Assembly: GCA_963669975.1 (NCBI GenBank)
Contig: CAVLJG010000007.1
Coordinates: 66,827,075-66,891,074, forward strand
Direction of reading: 5' to 3'
Source: Acanthoscelides obtectus
Taxonomy: Eukaryota > Arthropoda > Insecta > Coleoptera > Chrysomelidae
Length of the DNA: 64,000 nt
The notes beneath the pieces were generated by a model. That model worked only from the letters and a program-made list of their open reading frames with translations, had not been told where the DNA came from and made no database searches. Both the position numbers and the translations under genes were made by a program. Shown piece by piece: positions 47,501 through 57,596 of the stretch. Numbering within the stretch: the first letter of the stretch is position 1; each line of letters begins with the position of its first letter.

Positions 47501-48987
47501 CAGGGTGTCCGCAAAGTTTGTTTTTTTTCTTTACACAACATATGATATTTTTGAAAACTTGGCAGTATACCAATGTCGATGGGGCAACAGCAGATAAAAT
47601 ATTTTCATGATGGTGGCACTTCCGGTTATACCGGAAGTTGATGCAAACTTGCTTATTTTAAATTTACTCAATATTCGGATTCTACATAAAATTCTAATCA
47701 CATTTCATGTATAATCTCCTATACTCAAGTCTGACCGTTTTTGACATATTTCAAATTTTATGTCAAAAATGACGTTTGTAGGCCCTAAAATAACTGCTTA
47801 TTTCCCCTATGTAGAACACCTTATTGTTTAATGTGGATTGATTTTCTGGTAAACAGGGATATAGTTTAATAGATTTTGTCTGATATTTCGAAAATTATGT
47901 ATACAGGGTGGTCAAAAAATTAGTATAAAAATTGAATGTCAAAAATTGCCAAAAGTCGATTTTTTCAAATGAAAACCCCCTGTTTGTTTTCCGCGTTCCG
48001 CCGTCATAGCCAATTAATTAAAAAGCTAAATCTATACTTATATAAGTTTTACAATAGAAAAGTAATAAATTGCAAATTACTCGAAAAGTAAACATTTTTG
48101 GGATAGATAGCTACTACTACGCTAACTTTTAATGCTTGATGCGATAAACTAAATAGGGGGTTTTCATTCGAAAAAATCGACTTTTGGCAATTTTTTACAT
48201 TCAATTTTTATTCTAATTTTTTGACCACCCTGTATAAATAATTATCGAAATATCATATCTATTAAACTATATCCCTGTTTACCAGAAAATCAATCCACAT
48301 TAATCAATAAGGTGTTCTATATAGGGAAAATAAACAATTATTTTAGGGCCTGCAAACGTCATTTTTGACAAAGTTTGAAATATTTCCAAAACGGTTAGAC
48401 TTGGGTATAGGGGATTATACATGAAATGTGATTAGAATTTCATGTAGAATCCGAATATTGAGTAATATACCAATTTAAAATAAGGAAGTTGGCATCAACT
48501 TTGGTTTAACTAGGTTTAACCGCTTTAGCTTCCATTGCCCCATCGACATTAGTATACTCCCAAATTTTCAAAAATATCATATGTCTACTTTTTAAGAAAT
48601 CTATCGATGGAGTTCCCGATGCGACACCCTGTAGATCTTGAGAAAATAAGCGGATTTTCTTAGTAGCATATACACCAATGTCTTGAGAGTACCGAGATAT
48701 TGGGCTCCGCAAACTCAATCAAACCTGAACCAAACTGAAGCCGGACCTGGCATATCCCTCGATCACGTCCACAGCGCCAGCGCCAGCGTACAGATATACG
48801 ACGTACGACTACGATGTAAAACAGATTTTACGACAGAGCCGTACTTGGAATTTCAATTCAACTGAACAGTGAGTACTTTTTCATTTATTTGTTTTACTTG
48901 TTCGCTCACGTTTCACCACACATTAGCTTTGTTATATCAAGCGTAGTCGTGTCTGAAAAGGAAAACCTCAACTTTGCGGACACCCTG
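47501..48987. mobile_element. TA-flanked hairpin element (CAGGGTGTCCGCAAAGTT tips)
   Basis: Left tip cagggtgtccgcaaagttt, right tip aactttgcggacaccctg, each flanked by TA. The interior is nearly palindromic: e.g. catatgatatttttgaaaac (47539) with the inverse near 48575, and gaccaccctgtat near 48225 with tacagggtggtc near 47904. The centre is near 48060. No transposase is encoded. It sits in the PRDM-like SET intron. Confidence 0.85.
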
Positions 48988-49101
48988 TATAACAGATATT
49001 TAATAAACCTTGATCCTCTGGGATCCAAGCCGTACAAAATAAGGCTTTATTTTCACATTGAAAAAAGCTCATTATATTGTTGTTTGTAAAAATATTGTTA
49101 C

Positions 49102-49214
49102 CTGTAGAACATTTTTCCGTCATACTGGAAAGCCACTAGATTTTGTTCAGCTGAACTTCTCGCACAGTTTACGTATCTAAGGTAGTTCGAATTTCTTTCG
49201 TCAGCTGCATCAAT
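49102..49214 (-). CDS. PRDM9-like gene: middle SET exon
   Basis: Acceptor atttccatag before 49214, donor GTAACA after 49102; 37 codons plus two bases. It encodes IDAADERNSNYLRYVNCARS, then SAEQNLVAFQYDGKMFY, the core PR/SET block (RYVNCAR....QNL.AFQY...IFYRTC) diagnostic of the PRDM9/PRDM7/PRDM11 group. It starts in phase 0 after the exon ending at 60096 and passes AG to the exon starting at 44591, so the three exons read as one SET domain. No substitution is seen in the NCAR or FQY motifs. Upstream and downstream introns are filled with transposons. Confidence 0.92.
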
Positions 49215-50427
49215 CTATGGAAATATAAAAAGTTATCTGACTGTTTGTAAAATACGCAATTAGTTCTGATATATTATCGCAAATAAAGTTAGGGAACAAC
49301 TGGCGTATTCAAGGGGGCTTTGAGGCCTAATGAGTTTTATTTTCTACTCCACTGTACGAGGAAGTATTGCGATCACGAAACATTTCGAACATGAGATATC
49401 ATGTTTCTTAGATACTATAAGACATGTACATCACGAAAAACCATAAAAATCGCTCAAACGTTTCTTGATGTTTCAGAGGCTCCTGATAATTTTCAGAAAA
49501 TTTTTTGCAGGGGCTGAAAATCTGGTGTTGGGGGAGAGGGTATATGTATATTTTTTGGTGGTAGCAATTTATGTTTCCAGTCAGGTACTTCTACACACCT
49601 ATTAGACATATTTCAGTCAAAGCGTAAATCAAATATTTTCCCTTAAATGTGTCTCTAACAGTTGAATTATAAATCTTCGATGTACGCGTGCCGGTCTACT
49701 CAACGAGCGCGCGCCTCTCCGCTTTGGATGGCTAGAGATGCGTGTATTGGTGTATACAGGGTGTTCCTTAATGACATGCTAATATTTAAGGAGATGATTC
49801 TTGGACCTATTTTAAGAAAAAAAATGAAAATGAACGTATGTTCTTTAACATTTGAGATACAGGGCGGTAAAGTTTACAGTAACAAATTTGTATTTTATAA
49901 TAACTGTGATACTATTGTAGATATCCTTATGAAATTTAGTACCCCTCTGTGCATCAAGATGCATTTTCTGAGGTACAAACAATTTTATTATTTTTACCAG
50001 TGGCGTCCGTACGGGTTTTGTATTGAATATTTTTGGAGAAAACCGTGTAATAAAAACCATTTTTCAAATCTTCATTCATTCATGAGCAAAGTGGATCTCT
50101 TGACTTTCTTTCGTCCAACGCATGGTTTTCGCTCAAAGAAATGAAAATAGTTTTTCTTCAGGGTCAAATCGCTGAAAGACTGATGGGGCTACAAGAAGAT
50201 TACGTGATCAAATTTGTCAATGCGAGTTCAAAAAAATACTTGCTTTCAGCAGCACTGCTGCAGCAGACGCGCCCCCTCCCAGCTCTTCAATTTTCAATCA
50301 GCGATAAACCCCTTACTGAGACGGACATTTTCTTGAACCTCCCTCCACACAAAAAAAAAAACGTAACGTTTTACTGGGTTCGGATGTAGAAGACAGAAAA
50401 TTGAGTTTGAATTTCCATGAAATAACT
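49215..50427. other. Intron with dispersed repeats
   Basis: 49400-49560 resembles 61890-62110 (acatgtacatcacgaaaaacc, tttcagaggctcc against tttcaatggctcc). 49757 onward begins tacagggtgttccttaatgac, a mobile tip of the CAGGGTG type. Frames at 49662-50144 follow this repeat. No exon is seen. Confidence 0.45.
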
Positions 50428-50565
50428 GTAAAGTCGGGTTTTATTGGTGCAAGTTGTTCAAGGGGGTATTTAAAACATGGACGCATAAAATGAGTACACC
50501 AATTTTTGTGGGAAAACTTTTTATTTTACAAATAATGAGAAAACGTGATTTTTGGGATTCAATTG
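50428..50565. mobile_element. Hairpin element FB-A, single end
   Basis: gtcgggttttattggtgcaa, aaaacatggacgcataaaat and tttttgtgggaaaac match the left arm of the 4.3 kb copy. The rest of the element is absent. Confidence 0.7.
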
Positions 50566-51619
50566 AAAGTGTTGGCAGAGGCTGATTCATACCACGAAGA
50601 TATTTATTTTCTGAACATTTTATGCCAGGTAATAATATATCACTGTAAGCACAAAATGAAAAAATAACCAGTCTACTCCTTGAGAAATGGTCAGTTTTCA
50701 AAAAATTTCTTAAGAAATGAAAGGGAACTCTTCTTATTCAAACTGAATGCTAACGCGCTGTTTCATAAAGATTACGCAGATAGTCATTAAAAGAATCTAA
50801 CAACACTCTGATTTCTTGTTATTAATTTTACATTCAGACGCACAATATAGACACTATAGTGTATTTACACACAAGATAGAATGGATGCGTGATTGCCAAA
50901 AGCAAGGACGGCGTACAAGGCCGCATTCAGGGGTACCTCCGAATGATGGACTACCACCAACGTGTTGTAAAACAAAGATGACAGAATTTAACAGAAACAG
51001 CAACTTAGCAAATTACTCAAATACACTTAACAACAACAACAGCAACAACCAAGCAAGGTGAATACGAAAACACGAGCACGCAGTGATACACGCGACGGAC
51101 GGTGGTCTGAGTGCAACTCTGCCTGCCCTGCCCCGCGCATTATTCCGCCAGGCGACCGCTTGAAATTTAATGGCGAATTGACCAATAAGAGGCGTTGTCC
51201 CCACCTGTTACCGAGAGATCACGCGCTAACTGTTATTATTTACATCTCATCTTGAATTTGGATTCAGTTTACAGCCGATTTTTTCCATTTTGCCATTACG
51301 TAAATCCGCCACTGTGACGGACAAAACCACCAAAAAGTTGTTGCACTGGATTCAAAGGAGATGGTAAGTATTAATATTAATCGATTTGCAGGAAGACAAA
51401 AAAGAAGAATTAATTTTGTTATTTAACGATAAATTTGTTGTTCATTTATAAATTAGATTTAATATTCTAATCACTTTTAGGCTGCACTCTAAGAGTACAA
51501 GGGTAGGGTTGTCATCTGCCATCCGTCCAGTCAAGTTTTTAATTTTTACGTCAGAGGCACTGATGTCAACCCCTCCCCCCCTCCAGGGGGAAGATTGTCA
51601 GAAAATTCCGGCTTTTTCC
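50566..51619. other. Intron DNA, unassigned
   Basis: There is a short open stretch with Asn repeats at 50816-51061 and GC-richer DNA at 51060-51240. No family signature and no phase-compatible PRDM exon was found. Confidence 0.35.
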
Positions 51620-52170
51620 TCTTGCCTTTAAATAAAAAGTACTCTTTTAATTCCCTTGCGGGTCAACACAACAGGCTCCTTATTGACAGTTAGCTGACAA
51701 ACCTTCTCATCCATGTTAAAAATTAAATGCGGTTTATCCATCACATCTAGATCAGTCATCACTTTTTTCAGGGTGTCAAAATAATGTGCAATAATAAGTT
51801 CATTTAGCTTTGCTGCTCGTGCTGGGCTAACGTTTTGGCATTTTCTTCGAGCAACATCAGGGTGCCGTCTAAGAAATAACCTCAGCCATTTTCTTCCAGC
51901 CAGAGTTGACTGTTGTTTGTCAAACGGCCACTGAATATTTTGGATGTAAGGGGCAATCCTATCTCAGCAAGCCTGAATATTCTTGAGCACAACTCGTCTT
52001 CCTTGTCCTTAGTCAAGATCTGGCATGGCGCTGCAAGGTGCTCCGTGGTATTCCAAAATTGATTGCTGCCCGCTTTATTTTCTTACCCTGCTGAATTGCC
52101 GTAACAGCTTCACGGGGACTCAGAACTCCACTGAGCTCTATTTTTTGCGTCATCTCCTTTAAAAATGAGA
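51620..52170 (-). pseudogene. Pogo/Tigger-like transposase relic, N-terminal half
   Basis: The - strand reads AVTAIQQGKKIKRAAINFGI, then PRSTLQRH (psq-type helix-turn-helix) at about 52130-52030. Then, with frameshifts, GRKWLRLFLRRHPDVARRKC, NVSPARAAKLNE and HLIFNMDEKVCQ (first catalytic Asp). Frameshifts near 51900 and the missing remainder make it dead. The LINE at 52236 lies just 5' of it. Confidence 0.75.
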
Positions 52171-52549
52171 CCAGGTAAAAAACAATTGAGCAAAATATGA
52201 TAGTGTTCCAAATATGGGCACTGCTCATATTTGGCGCTACTACTATTCGTCATTTATTTGTCTGGGCGGTCCGTAGGACCTTTGCCCATTAGTCACTGTC
52301 TGATGTACGTTAGTCGAATCTGTCAGTCCTGGTTGCCCAGAAACCAGACAAAGTCAAGGAAAAAGAGAAAGGGAAAGAGAAGAAAAAAGGAGAAGAACAA
52401 AGAAAAACAGATATGCTTAGTTTAAGAGGAAACACCTAGGCTTTTTGACTTGGTACACGGATTAATTTTGAGGTGAACTAAACAAATTTTTGATTCGGTT
52501 TTGTTAGAGTGTAATTTTGAGTTTACTAAAGATTCACGCTAACTTTTGA

Positions 52550-55321
52550 TTACAGTGCGAGCCGTGGCCTTGAATGTTTACGAACTTGCTCCACTGTATA
52601 GTCCACTGAGTCACGCAACAGAGGGTTGCTGTGCGATTCCGCTTGACTATAACGTCGCTGCGCCTGAAGCTTGACATAATCCCTCAAGTAAGGAATGTCA
52701 AGGTCTCTGTGTAGTGTCTCATTTGAGACATACCATGGAGCGTTGCAAATTGTCCGCAAAGTTCTGCTTTGCAGTACTTGAAGACTTTGCATGCGTGTCT
52801 TGGCAAGAAAACACCAAGCCGCACATGCATAAGTAATGGCTGGTCTAATAATCATTTTATATAGTCGAACTTTGTTTATCAAACTCAATTTGGAGGATCT
52901 ACATAACAAAGGATATAGTTGCCGAAACGCAATTTGGAATTTTGTTTTTATGGATGCTGTATGTTTCTGCCAGGTCATGCCTTTATCAAGGGTGACACCG
53001 AGATACTTGGCAGAATTTGTCCATGGTACACGATTTCCGTCTACAGAAACCTCTGCTGGGGGGGCGCGACGTTTTTTGGTACAATAAATAGCCTGCGTTT
53101 TCGAATGATTAATTTTTATCAGCCACCGTTCCGCCCACTCTAGAACTTCGTCCACCGCATTCTGCAACCCATCGTGAACCAGATCACCAGTACACGACTG
53201 GGCGACAAGTGCAGTGTCGTCAGCATAGAGGTAGACTTCACAGTTGCTGGGGGAAGGGACATCATGGATGAAAAGCGAATAAAGAATTGGTCCTAGGACC
53301 GAACCCTGAGGAACACCGGCCCGTACTCGCCGTGTTGTTGACAAAACATTGTTAATTTTGATCCGAAACTTCCTTCCTTCAAGAAAGGATTTCAGTAATG
53401 TTAGAAGCCAAAAAGGAAAACCCTTTTGGATTAGTTTATAGAGGAGGCCCGCGTGCCACACCTTGTCAAAGGCTTTTGAGACATCCAAAAGCAAGATGCC
53501 AGTACTCATGCTAAGGGTGAACCCTCTGGTTACATGCTCCACCAGGCTGACTGCCTGTAGCTCGGTGCTATGCTCGGACCGAAAACCGAATTGGACGTCA
53601 GGAATCACATTTTGATTTGACGAAAAATTCTCAAGGTGACGATAAATCACCTTTTCGGCGAGCTTAGAAGGAGCTGACAGCAGACTTATGGGACGGTAAT
53701 CCTGAGGAAATATCGAACCCACCTTCTTTGGAATCTTGATGACCTCAGCAGTCTTCCACCCAGCAGGGAAGTACTGGATTTTGAGCGTCGCATTGATTAT
53801 TGTCACCAAGTATGTCAGGGCTTTCGGCGAGAGCAGCTTCAACGCCTTGTTGGTGATTTGATCCTCCCCAGGTGCTTTACGCACCTTGAGGTCTTTAATA
53901 TGACTTAGTAACTCCGCTGGTGTGCAATGTGGAAACTCGGAGGGTTCCGCTAATGTGCTATGTGGAGCCTCAGACGAATCTTCTGAAGAAGAGTCATCTG
54001 AAGAGGATTCAGTGCCTCCGCTAACGCCGTTGGCCCTAAAATATCTCCTGACGGATCGTACGATGTGCTGTTCCTCGTCGAGGTCATTATCGAGATCATA
54101 GTTGGGAGAGAACTGTTTTTCCATGGCATCAGCGAAAACCTCGACCTTATCCTCCGTTCTGAAGACTATGCCTTCAGGACCGTGGATGTGTGGGAGTTGT
54201 TCTCGCTTTCCGTTTCTGAGTGACTTTGCGACCCTCCAGAGAGGAATACTTGAATCAAGCATTCCCGCCAGAAAGTCGCTCCATTGCTCGTTGCGGAGTT
54301 CGTGCAGTGCGTTTCTCACTTCATGGACAAGATTAGTAGCCCTACGAGTGTCATCAGGATGACAAGACCTTTTAGCCTGCTTAATAGCGGCTCTTTTGTC
54401 AGAGATTTTCTGACGAATGTCCGCAGGCAAAAAAGGTCTGCCGTGTCGTTGTACAGGAAATACAGCTGCACGCTGTAGAGCTGCTTGAATGAAACTTGTC
54501 CACTCCGCTTGAGCGGCATCTATTCCAGACTCATCATCTATAATCGGGATATTGGGAAACTCTCTAAGGAGCAACTTGTATAGGTCCCAATTAATGCGTT
54601 TCCTTGGAGGAGCTGCCTCCTTAGAAGTTTGCTCATTGCCCACATCCAAGACAACAGGTAGATGGTCACTAGAGATATCATACAAGATTCGAGAAGAGAT
54701 ACTGTATCTACAGTTTTTAGATATCGCGAAATCGATGACATCTGGTGCCTGAAGATGGTTGAATGGATGATGTGTCGGCTCTTCAGTGCTATGTATAAGG
54801 TACCCATTTCGCATCACATGGTTGTACAATCGAACCCCACTAGTGGAATTCAACCTAGAATTCCATGCTCGATGTTTGCAGTTGAAGTCCCCTGCCACAA
54901 TAAGCGGACCCGAGTAGTCCAAAAGGACCTCCAGATCCGCCTCTTGTAGCCTGGCACCACACCTGACATACACCGATGTGATCTTCAACGAGACACCTCC
55001 CGCCATATTGACCACCACAGAAGCTGCTTCGATGCTATGCATCTCCGCATTAGTGCTTCTATAATAGTCTATACCGCGTTTAATCAACACTGCTAAACCG
55101 CCGCCTCGACCATTCAATCTGTCACCTCGGATAACATCATAATTCGGGAGAGCTAAACGATCTCCCGGATTAAGCAACGTTTTCTGCAGTAAGGCCACAT
55201 CTATACCTTCATCCAAAAGAGCTTGATGAAATTCCCGTTTTTTGGGAATATCCCTCATGCCCAAACAATTCCAAAAAAGAATTTTGATGAATGCAGGCTG
55301 TCTACTATTGTACCTAGACAT
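52550..55321 (-). CDS. LINE ORF2: endonuclease and reverse transcriptase (923 residues)
   Basis: ATG at 55321 overlaps the ORF1 stop (ATGTCTAG). Domains: APE-type endonuclease at about residues 10-230 (WNCLGMRD; GDFNCKHRAWNSR; SSDHLPVVLDV); reverse transcriptase at about 480-750 (IPKKVGSIFPQDYRPISLLS; LDVSKAFDKVWH near 613; AGVPQGSVLGPILYSLF; YADDTALVAQS near 698); C-terminal domain (TYACAAWCFLA) to 923. One oddity is that the endonuclease motif normally LLQET reads LLQKT, with Lys at residue 47 in place of the catalytic Glu, so target nicking may be impaired although the polymerase triad is intact. Length and order are normal for jockey-clade ORF2. Confidence 0.93.
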   Translation of the reverse strand: MSRYNSRQPAFIKILFWNCLGMRDIPKKREFHQALLDEGIDVALLQKTLLNPGDRLALPNYDVIRGDRLNGRGGGLAVLIKRGIDYYRSTNAEMHSIEAASVVVNMAGGVSLKITSVYVRCGARLQEADLEVLLDYSGPLIVAGDFNCKHRAWNSRLNSTSGVRLYNHVMRNGYLIHSTEEPTHHPFNHLQAPDVIDFAISKNCRYSISSRILYDISSDHLPVVLDVGNEQTSKEAAPPRKRINWDLYKLLLREFPNIPIIDDESGIDAAQAEWTSFIQAALQRAAVFPVQRHGRPFLPADIRQKISDKRAAIKQAKRSCHPDDTRRATNLVHEVRNALHELRNEQWSDFLAGMLDSSIPLWRVAKSLRNGKREQLPHIHGPEGIVFRTEDKVEVFADAMEKQFSPNYDLDNDLDEEQHIVRSVRRYFRANGVSGGTESSSDDSSSEDSSEAPHSTLAEPSEFPHCTPAELLSHIKDLKVRKAPGEDQITNKALKLLSPKALTYLVTIINATLKIQYFPAGWKTAEVIKIPKKVGSIFPQDYRPISLLSAPSKLAEKVIYRHLENFSSNQNVIPDVQFGFRSEHSTELQAVSLVEHVTRGFTLSMSTGILLLDVSKAFDKVWHAGLLYKLIQKGFPFWLLTLLKSFLEGRKFRIKINNVLSTTRRVRAGVPQGSVLGPILYSLFIHDVPSPSNCEVYLYADDTALVAQSCTGDLVHDGLQNAVDEVLEWAERWLIKINHSKTQAIYCTKKRRAPPAEVSVDGNRVPWTNSAKYLGVTLDKGMTWQKHTASIKTKFQIAFRQLYPLLCRSSKLSLINKVRLYKMIIRPAITYACAAWCFLAKTRMQSLQVLQSRTLRTICNAPWYVSNETLHRDLDIPYLRDYVKLQAQRRYSQAESHSNPLLRDSVDYTVEQVRKHSRPRLAL

Positions 55322-55799
55322 TTTCAGGAAATATCGCCTGCAATGCTTGGGTAGCGCTAATCAGTGGGCTTATTATTTGTTGTAAGGACCTTAGCGCGGT
55401 TGCCAGGTCCACATTTTGCGTGCTCAAGGGAGGTTGGGCAGAGGGGGCAGGCAAGGTTGCCTCCCGAGCTGCGTCCGCGTATGATATATTGCGCCTTTGC
55501 GCTATAACTTGCAAGTTCCTCCTTGGAGTGAACTTGCAAGTCCGGCTATTTGCGGGATGTCCCTCTCCACAGTTCGCGCACTTGCGTTCTTCCTCTTCTG
55601 TGAGGGGGCACAAATGCGTCATGGGGTCCTTTGCACATTTTAAGCATTTGGGCGGTGCAGTGCAATATGACTGCGCATGCCCATACTTTTGGCAGCGGTG
55701 ACACTGCCCAATGAGTCTGGAGTTCTTCTGAACCTCAACTCGAATGGCCAGTCCCAGCAGTTCGTGTTCGTTGAACACTTGCTGAGACTTCTGGCGCTT
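55314..55799 (-). CDS. LINE ORF1 (gag-like, CCHC zinc knuckles), 5' truncated
   Basis: Open from the truncation point at about 55799 (KRQKSQQVFNEHELLGL). It contains three CCHC-type knuckles: CHRCQKYGHAQSYC, CLKCAKDPMTHLC and CANCGEGHPANSRTC. It ends AIFPENV at the TAG at 55314, which overlaps the ORF2 ATG by sharing ATGTCTAG, an arrangement suited to termination-reinitiation. The N-terminal part and promoter are missing, so the element is not autonomous as it stands. Confidence 0.88.
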   Translation of the reverse strand, partial: KRQKSQQVFNEHELLGLAIRVEVQKNSRLIGQCHRCQKYGHAQSYCTAPPKCLKCAKDPMTHLCPLTEEEERKCANCGEGHPANSRTCKFTPRRNLQVIAQRRNISYADAAREATLPAPSAQPPLSTQNVDLATALRSLQQIISPLISATQALQAIFPENV

Positions 55800-56246
55800 T
55801 CACAAGTGTCCATATTTGGCAGAATGGAGCTTAGTGACTATTTCAAGCAATACATACATTCTGCAGATTCATATGTAAACATCACGGACACTATATGCAA
55901 GTAAGAGTTACCAGCTTCACATTGATATATGGTGATCAATATGTTCTTTACATTTACAATAAAAAAACGACGGAAGTATTACAGACAGAGAGAGGTACAA
56001 GGTCCACGTGCACGGCAGCCATTCTCACTATTTACATATTGTAGTGCGCCAACTCGTAGATGATATAGAAAACAATTTATGCATTGAGTTTGTCTATGCT
56101 TAGTGGCTATATTTAACTGTAAATTACAGAGAATTATTTTATGAATCAACTTATACTTGCGCCGTTCTTGATGTACTAGACTTAGATCGTTACGTAACGT
56201 AAAAACGAACTTGTACAATTTGTGTACAGGTGCATACCAAAATTAC

Positions 56247-56571
56247 CTGTTTCTTCTAAATGTATCGCTTCAGTCTTGTTTCGGCTTATTTCAATATTCT
56301 CATAAGCATTATCACTTTCTTCATCTGGAAGACTGTTCGCATCCACGTTCTCGTAAATATGACTACCTTCTGGCTCTAGCGAGTCATAATTTTCTTCCAC
56401 CAATCGCGTCTTCTGTTCTGCTTCAGTTTTCTCTTCCGTTGATTTTATTTCGATATACTCGTAGTCGTCCTTAATATCAGGCTGAGAGCTGTCGTTTGCC
56501 CCGACAGTGCCCAAGTTTGGGTCAGTGTCCATATTTAGTTCAGGTATCTTAATTGTGTCTTCAGCTTGCAT
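56247..56571 (-). CDS. Acidic first-exon-like segment with tyrosine motifs; possible N-terminal exon of the PRDM-like gene, out of order
   Basis: ATG at 56571, 108 codons plus one base, donor GTAATT after 56247. Very acidic and Glu/Asp-rich. Tyrosines at residues 37, 39, 62, 73 and 90 sit in repeated acidic contexts (YEYIEI, YDSLEPE, YENV, YENI); YENV and YENI fit the Y-x-N consensus of Grb2-type SH2 ligands, which may be coincidence. The phase-1 end fits the linker exon at 60521 (G+TT, Val), but that exon lies upstream, so simple splicing cannot join them. It does not fit the exons that follow it in transcription (49214 phase 0; 44591 and the finger exons need two bases). It could belong to a duplicate or rearranged locus or to another gene. 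No family is recognised. Confidence 0.5.
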
Positions 56572-56579
56572 GATAACTT

Positions 56580-57170
56580 TATAAACAGTTCAGGGCATTC
56601 CAGTGTGGAATATCTTTTTTAATAAAATTTAGGGCTTATCTGTGACCATGTAAAAATTTCAGCTCTAAATATGTATACACAAGAGTATGAAGAAATCTTG
56701 AAAAAAATTGGTTTCTTCGCAACAAAAGGTGATAGACATCCGATTTATTTTAAAATGTGTATAATATCGTATGTTTTTCGAATACCGTAGCGAATCTGTT
56801 CAGTTACTCACATGTACGAAATGTTTGAATTTGTTTAGAAGAAAAAAACGTCACCCTTCGTTTTTCGCATAAAAGTGACAGTTATCTTCCGGAGTGGTTT
56901 GTGATTCACGTCTGCAAGGTAAATTCGTGTATTTTGCTATAAAATGCCCTTTGTACGAACCTTGTATAATGCTCAGTAAACTAGTAGTGATGGCCGGAAG
57001 ACAGGTGTTTTGGTATAAACAATTAGAAATTCTCAAAAACTACTTGACCAATCGACTCCAATTTTCTTGTGGTTATTTAAAAGTATGAAGCCTAAGGATT
57101 CAAGCAGCTGCGTGAAATTATCGTCGCATTAGCAACAAGTGCCAAAACATGCATTTTGCCTCGGTTTTCG
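56580..57170. mobile_element. Hairpin element FB-A, diverged partial copy
   Basis: Blocks tcttttgttgcgaa in inverse, ttcgaataccgtagcg, cataaaagtgacagttatct, gtgattcacgtctgcaaggt and tgctcagtaaactagtagtg match the central part of the 4.3 and 60.6 kb copies. Both outer tips are missing. Confidence 0.6.
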
Positions 57171-57596
57171 TATAAATAATAACGGCAATGTCCAATAAAC
57201 AATACACAATATACAATACACAAAAAAGTGTACACTTGTGCTTGGGTTTTAACCGAAGTTGAATTATATTAATACAAAAGTATACTAGTCAAATGTATAA
57301 ATTTGCATCATTTTATTATCAAATAACATATAGGTTTTTAGTGTCACAAACTTACGGATTTGTATCAATGGTTGATTTAGGATCCATAATTTTAACTCAA
57401 TTTTTAAACGTTTTTTACATTTTATATGTTTAAAGTTTGCAGGAATTAACATTATAAAATTTTAAGCATAGAAAATAGAATGATCTTTATCTGATAGTTT
57501 TATTTAGTCTAGGAATTAGTACAGAGGTTTCCTTGAATCGCCGTTGATGGTTGTGGCTGATAGAAAGTAACAATTTTGGATTTTTTGTTAAATATA
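57171..57596. other. AT-rich DNA and possible LINE tail left of the pogo element
   Basis: No exon is visible. The last 60-70 bp may continue, on the - strand, the LINE that the pogo element interrupted (59591-59985), since the pogo lies between TA duplicates. Confidence 0.4.

Larger units (their letters stand above)
52236..55810 (-). mobile_element. Jockey-type LINE, 5' truncated, flanked by 10-bp target duplication
   Basis: CATATTTGGC stands at 52226-52235 and again at 55811-55820, exactly framing 3575 bp that holds ORF1 (truncated), ORF2 and a 3' UTR of about 310 bp ending ...gaatagtagtagc on the - strand, with no long poly-A. The perfect target duplication and uninterrupted ORF2 indicate a fairly recent insertion, inside the PRDM-like SET intron. 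Confidence 0.9.

Noticed and set aside
49662..50144. 160-residue frame in the SET intron
   Set aside because: It starts in unrelated DNA and runs through a CAGGGTG-type mobile tip; no domain, no homology recognised, and no phase-compatible splice borders.
52836..54949. Several + strand frames of 60-95 residues
   Set aside because: They are antisense shadows of the 923-residue LINE ORF2, which carries all domain motifs.
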